A stretch of DNA of 64,000 nt from Shewanella benthica (GCA_023284085.1 JAKVHY010000018.1:50752-114751); one strand, 5' to 3'. Shown: positions 19,159-30,373, counted from the stretch's first letter. Program-made: numbers and translations. The notes: generated by a model not told the origin, from the sequence alone.

Positions 19159-21201
19159 ATGAGCAACCCTTTGCTTGCCAGCACCAAGTTACCCCTATTT
19201 TCGAAGATTAAACCTGAACATATTCAGGTGGCTGTAGAGCAAGGTATCGCCAATTGCCGCAGTGAAATAGATCTAGTGCTAGCCCAGTCCGCTCCTTTTA
19301 GCTGGGATAATTTAGTGGCCCCTCTAGAAGAGGTGGACGATGAGCTAGGTAAGATCTGGTCACCAGTTTCTCACATGAATTCTGTTGTCAGTAGTGAAGA
19401 GTGGCGCGAGGCTCATGATGCCTGTCTGCCTCTGTTGTCTGAGTACGGCACCTTTGTCGGTCAGCATCAGCCACTCTATGAAGCCTACAAGTCATTGAGA
19501 TCGTCGAGTGAATTCGAGCAGATGAGCCAGGCCAAGAAACAAGTTATCGAACATAGTCTGCGTGACTTCGAGCTGTCAGGTATCGGCCTCAGCGATGAAG
19601 ACAAACTCAGATATGGTGAGCTGGTCAAGCGTATGTCTGAGTTGACTAGTCGCTTTTCGAATCAGCTGCTCGATGCCACTCAGGCCTGGAGTAAGCTGAT
19701 CACAGATGAGGGCGACTTAGCCGGTCTTCCCGAGTCTGCGATTGCCGCAGCCAAAGCCATGGCAACAGCCAAGGAGCTAGAAGGCTGGCTATTTACCTTA
19801 GATATTCCATCCTATCTACCCGTCATGACTTACAGTGATAATCGTGACTTACGTGAAGAGTGCTATCGCGCCTTTGTGACTCGTGCATCCGATCAAGGCC
19901 CCTTCGCCGGTAAATATGATAACGGCCCCTTGATGGATGAGATTGTCGCTCTGCGCCACGAACTAGCCCAGTTACTAGGCTTCGAGAGCTTCGCGCATAA
20001 GTCATTGGCCACTAAAATGGCCGAAACGCCTGAGCAAGTGCTGGCATTTCTTAATGAACTTGCGAGCCGCTCTCAAGATCAAGGGAAGACCGAACTGGAG
20101 GAGTTGACTGAATTTGCCAAGCAAGAGTTCGATGCAAGTGAGCTTCAGCCCTGGGATCTAAGTTTCTATGCCGAGAAGCTGAAGCATCACAGATACGAAA
20201 TCTCTCAAGAGTTACTGCGCCCATACTTCCCCGAAGACAAGGTGCTTTCGGGTCTGTTCTATACCGTGTCTCGTTTATTTGGCCTCAGTGTTAAAGAGCA
20301 GCAAGAGTTCGATAGCTGGCATAAGGATGTGCGCTTCTTCCATATTACCGATAGTGACGGTGTACATAGAGGCAGCTTCTATTTAGACCTTTATGCCCGT
20401 GAAGGTAAGCGTGGCGGTGCCTGGATGGACGATTGTCGTGGCCGTCGTCAGACCCCCAATGGTCTGCAAGATCCTGTGGCTTATCTGACCTGTAATTTCA
20501 ACGCTCCAGTGGACGGCAAGCCTGCCTTGTTTACTCACGATGAGGTGACCACCCTGTTTCATGAGTTCGGTCATGGTATTCATCATATGCTGACCAAGAT
20601 AGATGTTGCCGGCGTTTCTGGTATCAATGGTGTGCCTTGGGATGCGGTAGAGCTGCCTAGCCAGTTTATGGAAAACTGGTGTTTTGAGGAGGAGGCGTTA
20701 GCCGAGATATCCGGACATCATGAAACCGGTGAGCCATTACCGAAAGCCATGTTAGACAAGATGTTAGCGGCGAAGAACTTCCAATCAGGCATGGTGATGC
20801 TGCGTCAACTCGAGTTCTCGCTATTCGATTTCAGACTACACCTGGAATATAGCTCTGAGCAAGGCGCCAAGATTCAAGCCAAACTGGATGAAGTGCGTAG
20901 ACAAGTTGCTGTGGTCAAAGCCGCCGACTTCAATCGCTTCCAACACAGCTTCGCGCATATCTTCGCCGGTGGTTATGCCGCAGGATATTACAGCTACAAG
21001 TGGGCCGAAGTGCTTTCTGCCGATGCTTTCTCTCGCTTCGAAGAGGAGGGGATATTTAACTTGGGAACTGGTCGTAGCTTCCTTGAAAATATCTTACAGA
21101 TGGGCGGTAGTGAAGAGCCTATGGTCTTGTTTAAACGCTTCCGTGGGCGTGAGCCTAAGATAGATGCCCTACTGCGTCACAGTGGTATCGGCGGCGAGTA
21201 A
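19159..21201 (+). CDS. prlC: Oligopeptidase A (M3 family)
   Basis: 680 residues, the length of E. coli OpdA/PrlC. The zinc-binding HEFGH motif lies at residues 468-472 in TLFHEFGHGIHHML, with the third ligand Glu in the ENWCFEEEAL region about 30 residues downstream. Cytoplasmic metallopeptidase that degrades short peptides, including signal-peptide fragments. Start ATG follows GAGGAA. Followed by an intrinsic terminator, so probably a single-gene transcript. Confidence 0.95.
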   Translation: MSNPLLASTKLPLFSKIKPEHIQVAVEQGIANCRSEIDLVLAQSAPFSWDNLVAPLEEVDDELGKIWSPVSHMNSVVSSEEWREAHDACLPLLSEYGTFVGQHQPLYEAYKSLRSSSEFEQMSQAKKQVIEHSLRDFELSGIGLSDEDKLRYGELVKRMSELTSRFSNQLLDATQAWSKLITDEGDLAGLPESAIAAAKAMATAKELEGWLFTLDIPSYLPVMTYSDNRDLREECYRAFVTRASDQGPFAGKYDNGPLMDEIVALRHELAQLLGFESFAHKSLATKMAETPEQVLAFLNELASRSQDQGKTELEELTEFAKQEFDASELQPWDLSFYAEKLKHHRYEISQELLRPYFPEDKVLSGLFYTVSRLFGLSVKEQQEFDSWHKDVRFFHITDSDGVHRGSFYLDLYAREGKRGGAWMDDCRGRRQTPNGLQDPVAYLTCNFNAPVDGKPALFTHDEVTTLFHEFGHGIHHMLTKIDVAGVSGINGVPWDAVELPSQFMENWCFEEEALAEISGHHETGEPLPKAMLDKMLAAKNFQSGMVMLRQLEFSLFDFRLHLEYSSEQGAKIQAKLDEVRRQVAVVKAADFNRFQHSFAHIFAGGYAAGYYSYKWAEVLSADAFSRFEEEGIFNLGTGRSFLENILQMGGSEEPMVLFKRFRGREPKIDALLRHSGIGGE

Positions 21202-21279
21202 AAATGCGATAGCTTGCAAAATCGAATAGGGCGGCGAGTCGAAAGCGGCCCTAACTTAGCGCCCAGCATCAGTCACTAA

Positions 21280-21310
21280 AATGCCAATCGGTTTTCCGAT
21301 TGGCATTTTT
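21280..21310 (+). terminator. Intrinsic terminator after prlC
   Basis: Stem AATGCCAATCGG / CCGATTGGCATT with a TTTT loop, followed by further Ts. About 80 bp past the prlC stop. Confidence 0.85.
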
Positions 21311-21481
21311 AATGGCTGTCTAAATCTTCAATCTATGGGTATTAAGGCTTGGTTCTGCCCTTACATTAGCGACTTGTGATCTGGTATGACCTCTGTTAGC
21401 CTTGCGGGTTATTTTTAGTAACATGTATTAAATGCCGTTTTTTTAGAACCGCGTTTTAAGTATTAGTTGTAAGGACTGTTA

Positions 21482-22024
21482 ATGAATCTCTATTTCAGGC
21501 TAATTTGGCTCTTTATCTGGCGAGTACGCCATTGTAATGCTATCGGTTTCCTCGACACTAGCCGTATCACCTATCGTGCCTTGCCTTTTGATTGTGATAT
21601 AAATTTGCATGTGACTAACTCAAGATATCCGGCATTTCTGGATCTGGCCCGTACCTATATGATGGCAGAGATGGGGTTTTTGAAGAAGTTCATCAAGATG
21701 AAGTGGATGCCAATCGTCAATGCTGCAGAATTTACTTACATCAGAGACATCAAGCCCTTCACTCGGTTTGAGATAGAAACCAAGCTGGTTGGCTGGGATG
21801 AGAAATACTTCTACATCGAACATAGGTTTGTTAGTGCAAAGACCCTGCACTGCATAGTACATGTACGCGGCGTGTTTGTGTGTCGAGGTAAGCAAGTTCC
21901 CATAGAGACTATGATCAAGGAAGTTAACTTCGAAGGTCCGGCTCCTGAACTCCCCCCGGAAGTGGTGAAGTGGAAGCAGTTTTTACAACTGAAGAAAGAG
22001 CGAAATATAAAAAATAGCTCCTAG
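21482..22024 (+). CDS. Acyl-CoA thioesterase-like protein (4HBT/THEM6 type)
   Basis: 180 residues. A short hydrophobic N-terminus (LYFRLIWLFIWRVR) precedes a hotdog-fold domain with DTSRITYRALPFDCDINLHVTNSRYPAFLDLARTYMM, the layout of the 4HBT_2/THEM6 family (D-x-D-x-N-x-H-x-x-N). These hydrolyse or bind acyl thioesters. The membrane-proximal N-terminus suggests association with the inner membrane. The ends of this gene and of the convergent GST gene are separated by only 16 bp. Confidence 0.75.
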   Translation: MNLYFRLIWLFIWRVRHCNAIGFLDTSRITYRALPFDCDINLHVTNSRYPAFLDLARTYMMAEMGFLKKFIKMKWMPIVNAAEFTYIRDIKPFTRFEIETKLVGWDEKYFYIEHRFVSAKTLHCIVHVRGVFVCRGKQVPIETMIKEVNFEGPAPELPPEVVKWKQFLQLKKERNIKNSS

Positions 22025-22040
22025 AATCTAGGATCTTATT

Positions 22041-22691
22041 CTAAGGAATAGGTCTCCTTCCTGAGAGGACTTCTATCTGTGCCAGGTCGATCTCCTCTGT
22101 TACTTGCTGAAATGCGCCTCTTAATTGAGCCTGATGCCAGTATCTGTCCAGGTTGTCATATTCAAAAAATTTAAAATGGTCTTGCGCGCAATATAGGCAT
22201 GGGAAAAGCGCGCAGTCTGCCAGCGTTAAGCTATCGCCACACAGCCAGTGCTTATTTTCTAATAGCGTATCTAAGTATTTGAGAAAGCGGTTAATGTCGT
22301 TTTCTAAGTGCTTAATTCGCACTTGGTTCTTATCTCCTGACTCGAGTTTTTGATGTTCGAGTTCAAATAATACATTACTGAAATCTTGATCTATTAGGCG
22401 ATCTTGTAAACGCGTATCCAGAGCGATTCTATGCTCTCTAGGTAGCAAGCGAGTGCCAGTGGAGAACTCAGTATCGATATATTCAATGATAATACTCGAC
22501 TCAGGAATCAGCTCCCCGGTCTTAGTCTTAAGCAGTGGCACCTTCCCTGGAGGATAAAACTGACAGAACTCCTTACGAGAAAAAGGATCGGTGAGTTCTA
22601 CTATCCTCGGGTAGAAGTTGGCTTGTTTTTCGTAGAGGGCAAGGAGGACTTTCTGTGAGTAGCGGGAAAGTGGATGATAAAACAGCTCCAT
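22041..22691 (-). CDS. Glutathione S-transferase family protein
   Basis: 216 residues. An N-terminal thioredoxin-like domain (ELFYHPLSRYSQKVLLALYEK with PGKVPLLKTKTGELIPESSIIIEYID, the cis-Pro and ES glutathione-binding motifs) is followed by a helical C-domain with HWLCGDSLTLADCALFPCL. Probable glutathione conjugation or dehalogenation; natural substrate unknown. Single gene convergent with the thioesterase gene. Confidence 0.85.
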   Translation of the reverse strand: MELFYHPLSRYSQKVLLALYEKQANFYPRIVELTDPFSRKEFCQFYPPGKVPLLKTKTGELIPESSIIIEYIDTEFSTGTRLLPREHRIALDTRLQDRLIDQDFSNVLFELEHQKLESGDKNQVRIKHLENDINRFLKYLDTLLENKHWLCGDSLTLADCALFPCLYCAQDHFKFFEYDNLDRYWHQAQLRGAFQQVTEEIDLAQIEVLSGRRPIP

Positions 22692-22836
22692 CAGCGATCG
22701 CCCTCAAAGATTAACATAAGCCCTATAGATAACTTTAGTCGCTACAGGTTAGAGCGCAAATCCATAAGCTATCCGAGTGTTAGGTTAAAAGTCAGGATTA
22801 GACTTGCTCTGCAATTCAGCTTTTAGCCATTTTCAA

Positions 22837-23730
22837 TTAAGCCTTTAGCCGCTCTTCAATAAAGTCGAGAAAAGCCTTCACCTTAGGCGGTACCACATCG
22901 CTGAAAGGGTGAGTCGCGTAGATAACCCCCGCCTGTAGATGATAATCAGACAAAATGTGCTCCAATTGTTTGCTGGCTATCTGTGGCTGAGCTAAATAGC
23001 TGGGTAATATTCCAATGCCGAGGCCTTGTTTGATTAGTTTCATTACCCCCAGATTACTATTGCAGCTGATAAATGGACTGATATTGAGTTTGAACTTATC
23101 ACCATAGCTATTCTGGATCTGGTATCGCTTAGGGAGTTGATTAGATGCCTGCAACACCCATTGGTGCATCTGTAGCATATCTGGGTGCAGTGGCGATCCA
23201 TGTTGCTCAAGGTATTGCGGACTGGCGACAAGGTATTCATCGAAGTGACCTAGTTTGATGGCCTCTATTTGCGGATCTATGTGGGCATCAGCCTGAATCG
23301 CTATGTCTATCTTATTTTCACGCAGATCCAAGTGTCGATCTTCGAGCTGTATCGAAATGCGTATCTTAGGATGAAGTCGATGAAACGCCCCTATATGCTT
23401 AATCAGATCGTGTTCACCGAAGCAAACCGGGGCTGAAATTTTAATGCTGCCATGTAACTCAATGTCATCGGGATGAGTCGCATTTTCGGCCTGTTTGGCC
23501 AGCTGAAGCAGTTCGGCACAATAGTAATAGAAATTCTGACCCTCTTGGGTGAGCGCCATTGTTCTGGTGGTTCTCTGGATCAGCCGTGTCTCACATCTAA
23601 GCTCTAATTTCTTCAGATGTTGACTGACCATAGATCGGCTGATACCCAGTTCCTCGGCAGCAGCTGTGAGAGACCCTTGTTCGACGACGTTTGCAAAGAC
23701 TAGCATTCTATACAGTTGCCCAGCGTCCAT
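22837..23730 (-). CDS. LysR-family transcriptional regulator
   Basis: 297 residues: winged helix-turn-helix at 1-60 (VFANVVEQGSLTAAAEELGISRSMVSQHLKKLE) and a periplasmic-binding-like effector domain (88-297). It belongs to the CrgA/AaeR-like subgroup. Divergent from the glycosylase gene at 23941 (about 210 bp apart) and 145 bp from the GST gene start on the same strand. The target is not clear from context. Confidence 0.85.
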   Translation of the reverse strand: MDAGQLYRMLVFANVVEQGSLTAAAEELGISRSMVSQHLKKLELRCETRLIQRTTRTMALTQEGQNFYYYCAELLQLAKQAENATHPDDIELHGSIKISAPVCFGEHDLIKHIGAFHRLHPKIRISIQLEDRHLDLRENKIDIAIQADAHIDPQIEAIKLGHFDEYLVASPQYLEQHGSPLHPDMLQMHQWVLQASNQLPKRYQIQNSYGDKFKLNISPFISCNSNLGVMKLIKQGLGIGILPSYLAQPQIASKQLEHILSDYHLQAGVIYATHPFSDVVPPKVKAFLDFIEERLKA

Positions 23731-23940
23731 AAATCCCCCATGATGAAATAACCGATAGTTAAATCTTAGTAACTAAACTTGCCTATAAATATTGATTGTT
23801 TATCAATTGGCTGGTTATTAAAACTAGATGTTTGCTCGGTTTTTGTCCAGCATCATCGGAGTCTCTAGGGGAAGTCATTGCTTTCTGTATTATATTTCTT
23901 ACTATGGAGAGATTATTTAGTTAGGAATCGATATTTCAAT

Positions 23941-24639
23941 ATGAGTCGACAAGAATCTTTCTCTGCCGTCTATCAAAGAGCCAGCGACCGTAAAGGTGGT
24001 GATGAAGGTCTGGAGAGCCTGCTAGATAATGCTAATTTGCATCTTAGCGTCGATGAGCTAGGTGAGTATACCGATGCGCAACTGCTGTCTGAGATGAGTA
24101 AAAAGGTATTCCAGTCTGGGTTCGTTTGGCGCATTGTCGAGAATAAATGGCCTGCCTACGAGCAAGCCTTCTTCGGTTTCGAGCCTATGAAGGTGCTGAT
24201 GCTGTCGCCTGAGCAGTTACATGATAGGGCCAGTGATGCGACGCTTATCAGGCACATGAAGAAGACCATGGCCATCTATGATAATGCGCAAATGATTCAA
24301 GACATCGCCAGAGAGCACGGCAGTTTGGTTGAATATATCGCCAACTGGCCTGGTGAGGATATTACTGGTTTATGGGCACAGCTTAAACGCAGGGGCACTC
24401 GACTCGGCGGTAACACGGGTCCCTATTTTCTGCGGGCCATAGGCAAGGATACCTTCCTGCTAACCGGTGATGTGCAAGCTTATATGAAAGCGCACAAGCT
24501 GGTGGACTTTGGTTTCAGCTCTAAGAGTGGACTCAAACAGGTACAAGCCGTATTCAATGCCTGGCACCAAGAGTCGGGTCGCAGCCTTGCCGATATTAGC
24601 CGTATTCTAGCTTACGGCGTAGGGGATAATAGGGTTTAG
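23941..24639 (+). CDS. DNA-3-methyladenine glycosylase I family protein
   Basis: 232 residues from the ATG at 23941 (the frame is open to 23878 but the upstream part lacks family character). Contains the TAG-family helix-hairpin-helix core: FQSGFVWRIVENKWPAYEQAFFGFE, IRHMKKTMAIYDNAQMI and RRGTRLGGNTGPYFLRAIGKDTF. The E. coli Tag zinc-binding Cys/His residues are not conspicuous, as in the longer 'TAG-like' subgroup. Base-excision repair of alkylated adenine is the family role. Its ribosome site is weak (AGGA 12 bases upstream). Confidence 0.78.
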   Translation: MSRQESFSAVYQRASDRKGGDEGLESLLDNANLHLSVDELGEYTDAQLLSEMSKKVFQSGFVWRIVENKWPAYEQAFFGFEPMKVLMLSPEQLHDRASDATLIRHMKKTMAIYDNAQMIQDIAREHGSLVEYIANWPGEDITGLWAQLKRRGTRLGGNTGPYFLRAIGKDTFLLTGDVQAYMKAHKLVDFGFSSKSGLKQVQAVFNAWHQESGRSLADISRILAYGVGDNRV

Positions 24640-24671
24640 TCATAAGTCATAGCTGTAAGTTTTAAGTGAGG

Positions 24672-24702
24672 AAAAAAGACGCCAGCCTGGAGTAGGCTGG
24701 CG
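24672..24702 (-). terminator. Intrinsic terminator of the porin gene at 24811
   Basis: Stem CGCCAGCCT / AGGCTGGCG (24680-24688 with 24694-24702). The T run (24672-24677, minus strand) is about 110 bp after the stop codon. Confidence 0.75.
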
Positions 24703-24810
24703 CAAGATTGCCGAAGATGATGCAATAAATAGAGATAGATTGAGCGATGTTGCAGGGTAAAACTCTTGTTAAGCAATTAAAAACTAATATAAAACTAATC
24801 TAAAACTATC

Positions 24811-25569
24811 TTAGAAACTTTTGTTGATGCCGATAACGAATCTGTCATCAAAAATTTTGGTTTGAGTGCCGTAGACCTTGTGGGTCTCATCGACTGTGCT
24901 GCCATGGTATCTAAGGTCGAACTTAAGTCCTAAATAGACCTTACTCACGCCCAGATTCCAGTGTCCCCAACCTTCGGCACCTTCACCGTCTAAGTCTTGA
25001 TAGCCCACAGAGCCGGAAACGTTCACGCCGTTACTGAATGCATAACTCGGGTGAATGGCGTAGTTAATTCCTTGCCAGCCGTCGACACCAAACCAATCAT
25101 CGATTGTTGGGGTGACTTCCAGTTGGATATTTGCCTGACCGAATTGCTTGCCGACTTTTAGCCATAATTCTGTGTAATTCGAATATGAAGCACCCGCATA
25201 GAGGTAAGAGAACACCATGACATCATAAGTGAATCCACTGTCACCGAATTCGCCGGCCTTGCCGATGAAAGGCGCCGTGACTATTTCCAGATTGGGATCG
25301 GCAAACTTGATGTTAGATGCGAATACACCGCCATACCAACCATCATCATTGCCCCAACCTAAGGTGCCCTGTACTACAGGGACGTCACCGTCCATGGTCT
25401 CAGATTCGCCACGAAATACGTAGTCGGAGGCAAGAGTCAGGTTGCCTGTGATGCTGCCACCTAAGACTTCTGAACTAGAATCTGACTCTGCAGCATGTGC
25501 AAAGGAGGAGGCTGAAAGTAATAATCCGCTTAGAAGTAAGGTGTGACCTAGTTTCATCTTTACTGTCAT
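24811..25569 (-). CDS. TorF-family putative porin
   Basis: 252 residues with a signal peptide (cleaved after AHA, near residue 27). The first strand after it, ITGNLTLASDYVFRGESETMDGDVPVVQGTLGW in its core, matches the TorF/Gcw_chp family pattern (S-x-D-Y-x-F-R-G). The barrel ends in FVIGINKSF with terminal Phe. Such porins are linked with TMAO respiration and unspecific uptake in shewanellae. The second member of this family type in the window (compare 18112-18888). Confidence 0.82.
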   Translation of the reverse strand: MTVKMKLGHTLLLSGLLLSASSFAHAAESDSSSEVLGGSITGNLTLASDYVFRGESETMDGDVPVVQGTLGWGNDDGWYGGVFASNIKFADPNLEIVTAPFIGKAGEFGDSGFTYDVMVFSYLYAGASYSNYTELWLKVGKQFGQANIQLEVTPTIDDWFGVDGWQGINYAIHPSYAFSNGVNVSGSVGYQDLDGEGAEGWGHWNLGVSKVYLGLKFDLRYHGSTVDETHKVYGTQTKIFDDRFVIGINKSF

Positions 25570-26008
25570 GTTCGTAATCTCACATAGATAGAATTTGTTA
25601 GCGCAGTTGCATCATAAGGGGGAGATGTGAATAGAATTGACTACTGGGATGAATCAAAAGCGAAAAGATATGAACAAATATGAATGAGTAGCTGGGGTAG
25701 ATAGCTTGCAATAACTCTGGTGTCGCTAATTATTTTTTACTCAAACTTAGATACCTCGCAAGGTAAGTGATCGGGAGCTCGAAATTCCGCGAACGTTAAC
25801 CTGTCTGTAACATAAACTGATGATTTTCAGCCTAAATTTGCATTAACTTACAAATTTACTGGTAGTTTTTCTTGTTGACTTTGTTCAGGTGTGAGATAAA
25901 GGCAGGTTCAAATCTTACACAATAATTTATGCTTCCAATGATGCCTGTAATAGTCGTTTCTACTGTTCGGGATACCATGTCTGGTCGGTTGCTTTGATAG
26001 GAGTTCTC
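25570..26008. other. Divergent promoter region between porin and RND genes
   Basis: About 440 bp without ORFs. Carries the promoters of the porin gene (minus) and of the RND operon (plus). No operator palindrome stood out and no TetR/AcrR-type repressor gene is adjacent. Confidence 0.35.
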
Positions 26009-27184
26009 ATGCGGCAAATAGTGAAAATTGCCTCTTTTTTAAGTGTGGCGTTATGGATAACAGCTTGTGGACAGAATGGAGACGCTAAGCAAGGTCAAGG
26101 TCCAAGAAGCGCGGAAGTTGGCGTTATTCAAATTAAGACTCAGTCTCAGGATATTCGAGTGGAGCTGCCAGGACGGAGTAAGGCATTCCTCGAGGCCGAA
26201 GTTAGACCACAGGCCTCGGGCATCATCACCGAACGTACGTTTGTCGAAGGCAGTGACGTTAAGAAGGGTCAGTCTCTGTATCAGATTGACTCGGCAACCT
26301 ATAAGGCGGCTGTGATCAGCGCCGAAGCCGACCTGGCCAGTGCTAATGCCGGTCTGGTATCAGCAAAAGCGAAAGCAGCACGCTTCAAAGAGTTGGTCAA
26401 GACGCATGCCATCAGTCAGCAAGACTTCGATGAAGCCGATGCCCTGTATAAAGAAGCATTAGCTAATGTGATCGTTGCTAAGGCGGCCATCAATACCGCC
26501 AAGATTAACTTGGTCTATACGGAAGTTAAGGCACCTATCTCAGGCCGGATCAGCAAATCTAGCGTCACAGCAGGTGCGTTAGTGACGGCGAATCAGTCAC
26601 AAATTCTGGCAAAGATTCAACAGCTGGATCCTATCAACGTGGACATTGCTCAGTCCAGCGCTCAACTATTGCGCCTAAAGGCCAAGCTGAGGAAAGGTAA
26701 GTTGCAGGCTGCCGTTAACGCAGATGTGCAACTTATTCTCGAAGATGGCACGACTTACGCCCATGCGGGTGTGTTGCGCTTTGCCGAGGTGAGTGTCGAT
26801 GAGAGTACTGGTTCGGTAACTTTAAGAGCCGAGTTCCCTAACCCGGATGGCCTGTTATTGCCTGGTATGTATGTGCGTGCAGTGCTCAATGCCGGTACCG
26901 ATCCACAAGCGATTCTTGTGCCACAGAAAGCGATCACTCGTAATACCAAGGGACAGGCCGTCGCTATGTTAGTCAATAGCGAAAACAAGGTCGAATCTCG
27001 AGTCGTGACGACTGCAGAGGTGATCGATCATCAATGGCGTATCACTGATGGTCTTGCCGTCGGTGATGTTCTCATTGTCGAAGGATTACAAAAAATTCGT
27101 CCTGGCGCTTCAGTTAAATCTGTCGCTGTCACTTCAGATGATTCGGCGAGTACACCTGCCAGTCAATCGGCTAACCAGAAATAA
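26009..27184 (+). CDS. RND efflux periplasmic adaptor (AcrA/MexA family lipoprotein)
   Basis: 391 residues from ATG 26009, which follows AGGAG. ITAC (residues 16-19) is a lipobox. The lipoyl/barrel-sandwich halves surround an alpha-hairpin (about 85-150, ALYKEALANVIVAKAAINTAK), followed by a beta-barrel and membrane-proximal domain (ILVPQKAITRNTKGQAVAMLV). It links the inner-membrane pump encoded 16 bp downstream to an outer-membrane channel; no TolC-like gene is adjacent, so a shared TolC is likely. Confidence 0.93.
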   Translation: MRQIVKIASFLSVALWITACGQNGDAKQGQGPRSAEVGVIQIKTQSQDIRVELPGRSKAFLEAEVRPQASGIITERTFVEGSDVKKGQSLYQIDSATYKAAVISAEADLASANAGLVSAKAKAARFKELVKTHAISQQDFDEADALYKEALANVIVAKAAINTAKINLVYTEVKAPISGRISKSSVTAGALVTANQSQILAKIQQLDPINVDIAQSSAQLLRLKAKLRKGKLQAAVNADVQLILEDGTTYAHAGVLRFAEVSVDESTGSVTLRAEFPNPDGLLLPGMYVRAVLNAGTDPQAILVPQKAITRNTKGQAVAMLVNSENKVESRVVTTAEVIDHQWRITDGLAVGDVLIVEGLQKIRPGASVKSVAVTSDDSASTPASQSANQK

Positions 27185-27199
27185 GAGTAAGGTAGAGTT

Positions 27200-30100
27200 A
27201 TGGCACGTTTCTTTATCGATCGCCCTATTTTTGCTTGGGTGATCGCCATTATTGTGATGCTGGCCGGGGTCTTGTCGATCTTTGGACTACCCGTATCTCA
27301 GTATCCGAGTATCGCACCGCCATCGGTTGTGATCAGCGCCGTTTACCCTGGTGCATCAGCTAAGACCATGGAAGATTCGGTGACTCAGGTCATCGAGCAG
27401 CGAATGACGGGTCTGGATAACCTGCGTTATATATCATCAACCAGTGATAGTTTCGGTAATGCGCAGATCACCTTAACCTTCAATGCGGAGGCAGATCCTG
27501 ATATCGCTCAGGTACAGGTGCAGAACAAGTTACAGCTTGCTATGCCACTGTTACCTCAGGAAGTACAGGCTCAAGGTGTTAACGTCAGTAAGTCGAGCGC
27601 TGGCTTCTTGATGGTATTGGGCTTCGTTTCCCAAGATGGTTCTTTGGATAAGAACGATATCTCGGATTATGTGGCGTCTAACATACAAGATCCCATGAGT
27701 CGTGTAGCGGGTGTGGGTACTATCCAGCTATTTGGTGCTCAGTATGCGATGCGTATCTGGCTAGATCCCTTCAAGCTGACGCAATTTAATCTGACCAGCA
27801 TAGACATCATGGCCTCTATACGTGAGCAGAATGCTCAGGTATCTGCGGGCCAGTTGGGTGGCGCTCCATCAGTCGGTGGTCAGCAGCTTAATGCGACCGT
27901 ATCGGCACAGAGTCGCCTGCAGACAGTCGATCAGTTCGAGCAGATCATCGTCAAGTCAGATTCCAGCGGTGCCAATGTGTACCTTAAGGATGTGGCTCGA
28001 GTTGAACTCGGTGCAGAAAGCTATTCATCAGAATCTTTCTACAATGGTAAGCCTGCGGCGGGTATTGGCATTCAATTGGCAACCGGTGCTAACGCGCTGG
28101 CAACGGCTGGTGCAGTCCGGGCTAAGATCGACGAGATGAAGGCCTTCTTCCCTGAGGGGCTTGAAGTGGTTTATCCCTATGATACGACGCCATTCGTAGA
28201 GCAATCTATCGAAGGTGTTGTACATACCTTAATCGAAGCCATCGTGCTAGTTTTCTTGATCATGTTCCTGTTTCTGCAGAACTTCAGGGCGACACTCATT
28301 CCGACCATAGCCGTGCCTGTGGTGCTATTGGGTACCTTCGCTATTCTGTCGGCGGTTGGTTTCTCCATCAACACCCTGACCATGTTTGCCATGGTATTGG
28401 CCATCGGCTTGCTGGTGGATGATGCCATTGTGGTAGTGGAAAATGTCGAACGTGTGATGCAGGAGGAGGGGCTAAGCCCCGTCGAGGCCACCAAGAAATC
28501 CATGGATCAAATTACCGGCGCCCTAGTGGGCATCGGTTTGACCCTATCGGCAGTATTCGTGCCTATGGCATTTATGTCTGGTTCGACCGGTGTCATCTAT
28601 CGTCAGTTTTCGGTGACGATAGTGTCGGCCATGGGACTCTCGGTGATGGTTGCCTTGATTCTGACTCCGGCCCTGTGTGCCACTATGCTTAAGCCGATGA
28701 AGAAAGGTCAGACGCATATTAACACTGGCTTCTTCGGTTGGTTTAACCGTAGCTTCGACAAGATGACATCCCGCTACACCGACAGCGTCGCAGCCATGAT
28801 CAAGCGTACAGGCCGTGTCATGTTGATCTATCTGGCACTCGTCGTCGCCGTGGGTTGGATCTTCATGCGTATGCCCACAGCTTTCCTTCCCGATGAAGAT
28901 CAGGGCATCATGTTTACTCAGGCTATCTTACCTGTGAACTCGACGCTGCAAAGTACTCAGAAGGTGATGGAAAATGTCTCCGACTTCTACCTCAACGAAG
29001 AAAGTGAAAACGTGGAGTCTGTATTTACCGTATCAGGCTTCAGCTTCGCGGGTAACGGTCAGAACATGGGTATCGCCTTCGTCAGTATGAAGGACTGGGC
29101 AGAGCGTGAAGGTGCCGGGCAGGACATTAAGTCGGTTGCGGCTCGTGCCATGGGTAAGTTTATGCAGATGAAGGAAGCCTTCGTATTTGCATTCGTACCT
29201 CCCGCGGTGATTGAACTGGGCACGGCGAACGGTTTCGACCTCTATCTACAGGACAGAAATGGCCAGGGCCATGACAAGCTGGTGGAAGCGAGAAACATGT
29301 TGCTCGGCTTGGCATCACAGAATCCTAACTTGATAGGCGTACGCCCGAACGGTCAGGAAGATGCGCCTATGTACCAGGTACATATCGATCAGGCTAAGAT
29401 TCGTGCCTTGAGTGTCGATATTAACTCGGTGAACAGCGTGTTGGGTACGGCTTGGGGTGGTTCATACGTGAATGACTTCATCGATCGAGGTCGAGTCAAG
29501 AAGGTCTATGTACAAGGCGAAGCTGAGTACCGAATGCAGCCGGAAGATCTCGATTCCTGGTATGTTCGTAATACCAAAGGGGAGATGGTGCCTTTCTCAG
29601 CTTTCGCTACAGGAACTTGGGAATATGCGTCGCCTCGACTGGAGCGATTCAATGGTCTGCCAGCGATGAACATTCAGGGTGGAACGGCACATGGCTATAG
29701 CACAGGTGCAGCCATGATCGATATCGAAGAGATGGTGAAGAAGTTACCACCAGGATTTGGTGTCGAGTGGAACGGTCTATCCTATGAGGAACGCCTATCG
29801 GGTAACCAGGCTCCGGCTCTGTATGCCCTGTCTATCGTAGTGGTATTCCTGGTACTGGCGGCGCTCTATGAGAGTTGGTCTGTGCCTTTCGCGGTTATCT
29901 TAGTGGTGCCTCTGGGTATTATCGGTGCGCTTATTGCCATGAATGCCCGCGGCTTGCCTAATGACGTATTCTTCCAGGTGGCGCTATTGACTACGGTGGG
30001 ACTGGCGACGAAGAACGCCATTTTGATCGTAGAATTTGCCAAGGAATATTACGACAAAGGGGCGACTCTTGTTGATGCTACCTTGCATGCGGTACGGGTG

Positions 30101-30343
30101 CGCTTGCGTCCTATTCTGATGACCTCTATGGCCTTCGGTTTAGGAGTAGTACCTCTTGCCATCAGTACCGGTGTAGGCTCAGGTAGTCAGAACGCCATTG
30201 GTACGGGTGTATTGGGCGGCATGATTAGTTCAACCTTTATGGGGATCTTCTTTATCCCAATTTTCTTCGTGGTTGTCGAGCGTATCTTCAGCAAGCGAGA
30301 GAAGAAAAAGGCAGTCGAAGCCGAGACAAGTGCTACGCTGTAG
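27200..30343 (+). CDS. RND multidrug efflux transporter (HAE1/AcrB family)
   Basis: 1047 residues, typical AcrB length. Shows the N-terminal [14 protein letters not shown], the repeated RND fold with 12 membrane helices, the DDAIVVVEN motif in TM4 (proton-relay Asp pair near 405-406), the [26 protein letters not shown] porter-domain stretch and [12 protein letters not shown] near TM10. Exports drugs or hydrophobic compounds driven by protons, forming a tripartite pump with the upstream adaptor. Followed directly by an intrinsic terminator. Confidence 0.95.
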   Translation: MARFFIDRPIFAWVIAIIVMLAGVLSIFGLPVSQYPSIAPPSVVISAVYPGASAKTMEDSVTQVIEQRMTGLDNLRYISSTSDSFGNAQITLTFNAEADPDIAQVQVQNKLQLAMPLLPQEVQAQGVNVSKSSAGFLMVLGFVSQDGSLDKNDISDYVASNIQDPMSRVAGVGTIQLFGAQYAMRIWLDPFKLTQFNLTSIDIMASIREQNAQVSAGQLGGAPSVGGQQLNATVSAQSRLQTVDQFEQIIVKSDSSGANVYLKDVARVELGAESYSSESFYNGKPAAGIGIQLATGANALATAGAVRAKIDEMKAFFPEGLEVVYPYDTTPFVEQSIEGVVHTLIEAIVLVFLIMFLFLQNFRATLIPTIAVPVVLLGTFAILSAVGFSINTLTMFAMVLAIGLLVDDAIVVVENVERVMQEEGLSPVEATKKSMDQITGALVGIGLTLSAVFVPMAFMSGSTGVIYRQFSVTIVSAMGLSVMVALILTPALCATMLKPMKKGQTHINTGFFGWFNRSFDKMTSRYTDSVAAMIKRTGRVMLIYLALVVAVGWIFMRMPTAFLPDEDQGIMFTQAILPVNSTLQSTQKVMENVSDFYLNEESENVESVFTVSGFSFAGNGQNMGIAFVSMKDWAEREGAGQDIKSVAARAMGKFMQMKEAFVFAFVPPAVIELGTANGFDLYLQDRNGQGHDKLVEARNMLLGLASQNPNLIGVRPNGQEDAPMYQVHIDQAKIRALSVDINSVNSVLGTAWGGSYVNDFIDRGRVKKVYVQGEAEYRMQPEDLDSWYVRNTKGEMVPFSAFATGTWEYASPRLERFNGLPAMNIQGGTAHGYSTGAAMIDIEEMVKKLPPGFGVEWNGLSYEERLSGNQAPALYALSIVVVFLVLAALYESWSVPFAVILVVPLGIIGALIAMNARGLPNDVFFQVALLTTVGLATKNAILIVEFAKEYYDKGATLVDATLHAVRVRLRPILMTSMAFGLGVVPLAISTGVGSGSQNAIGTGVLGGMISSTFMGIFFIPIFFVVVERIFSKREKKKAVEAETSATL

Positions 30344-30373
30344 CATGAAATGATCTCGATTTGATAATGTCTT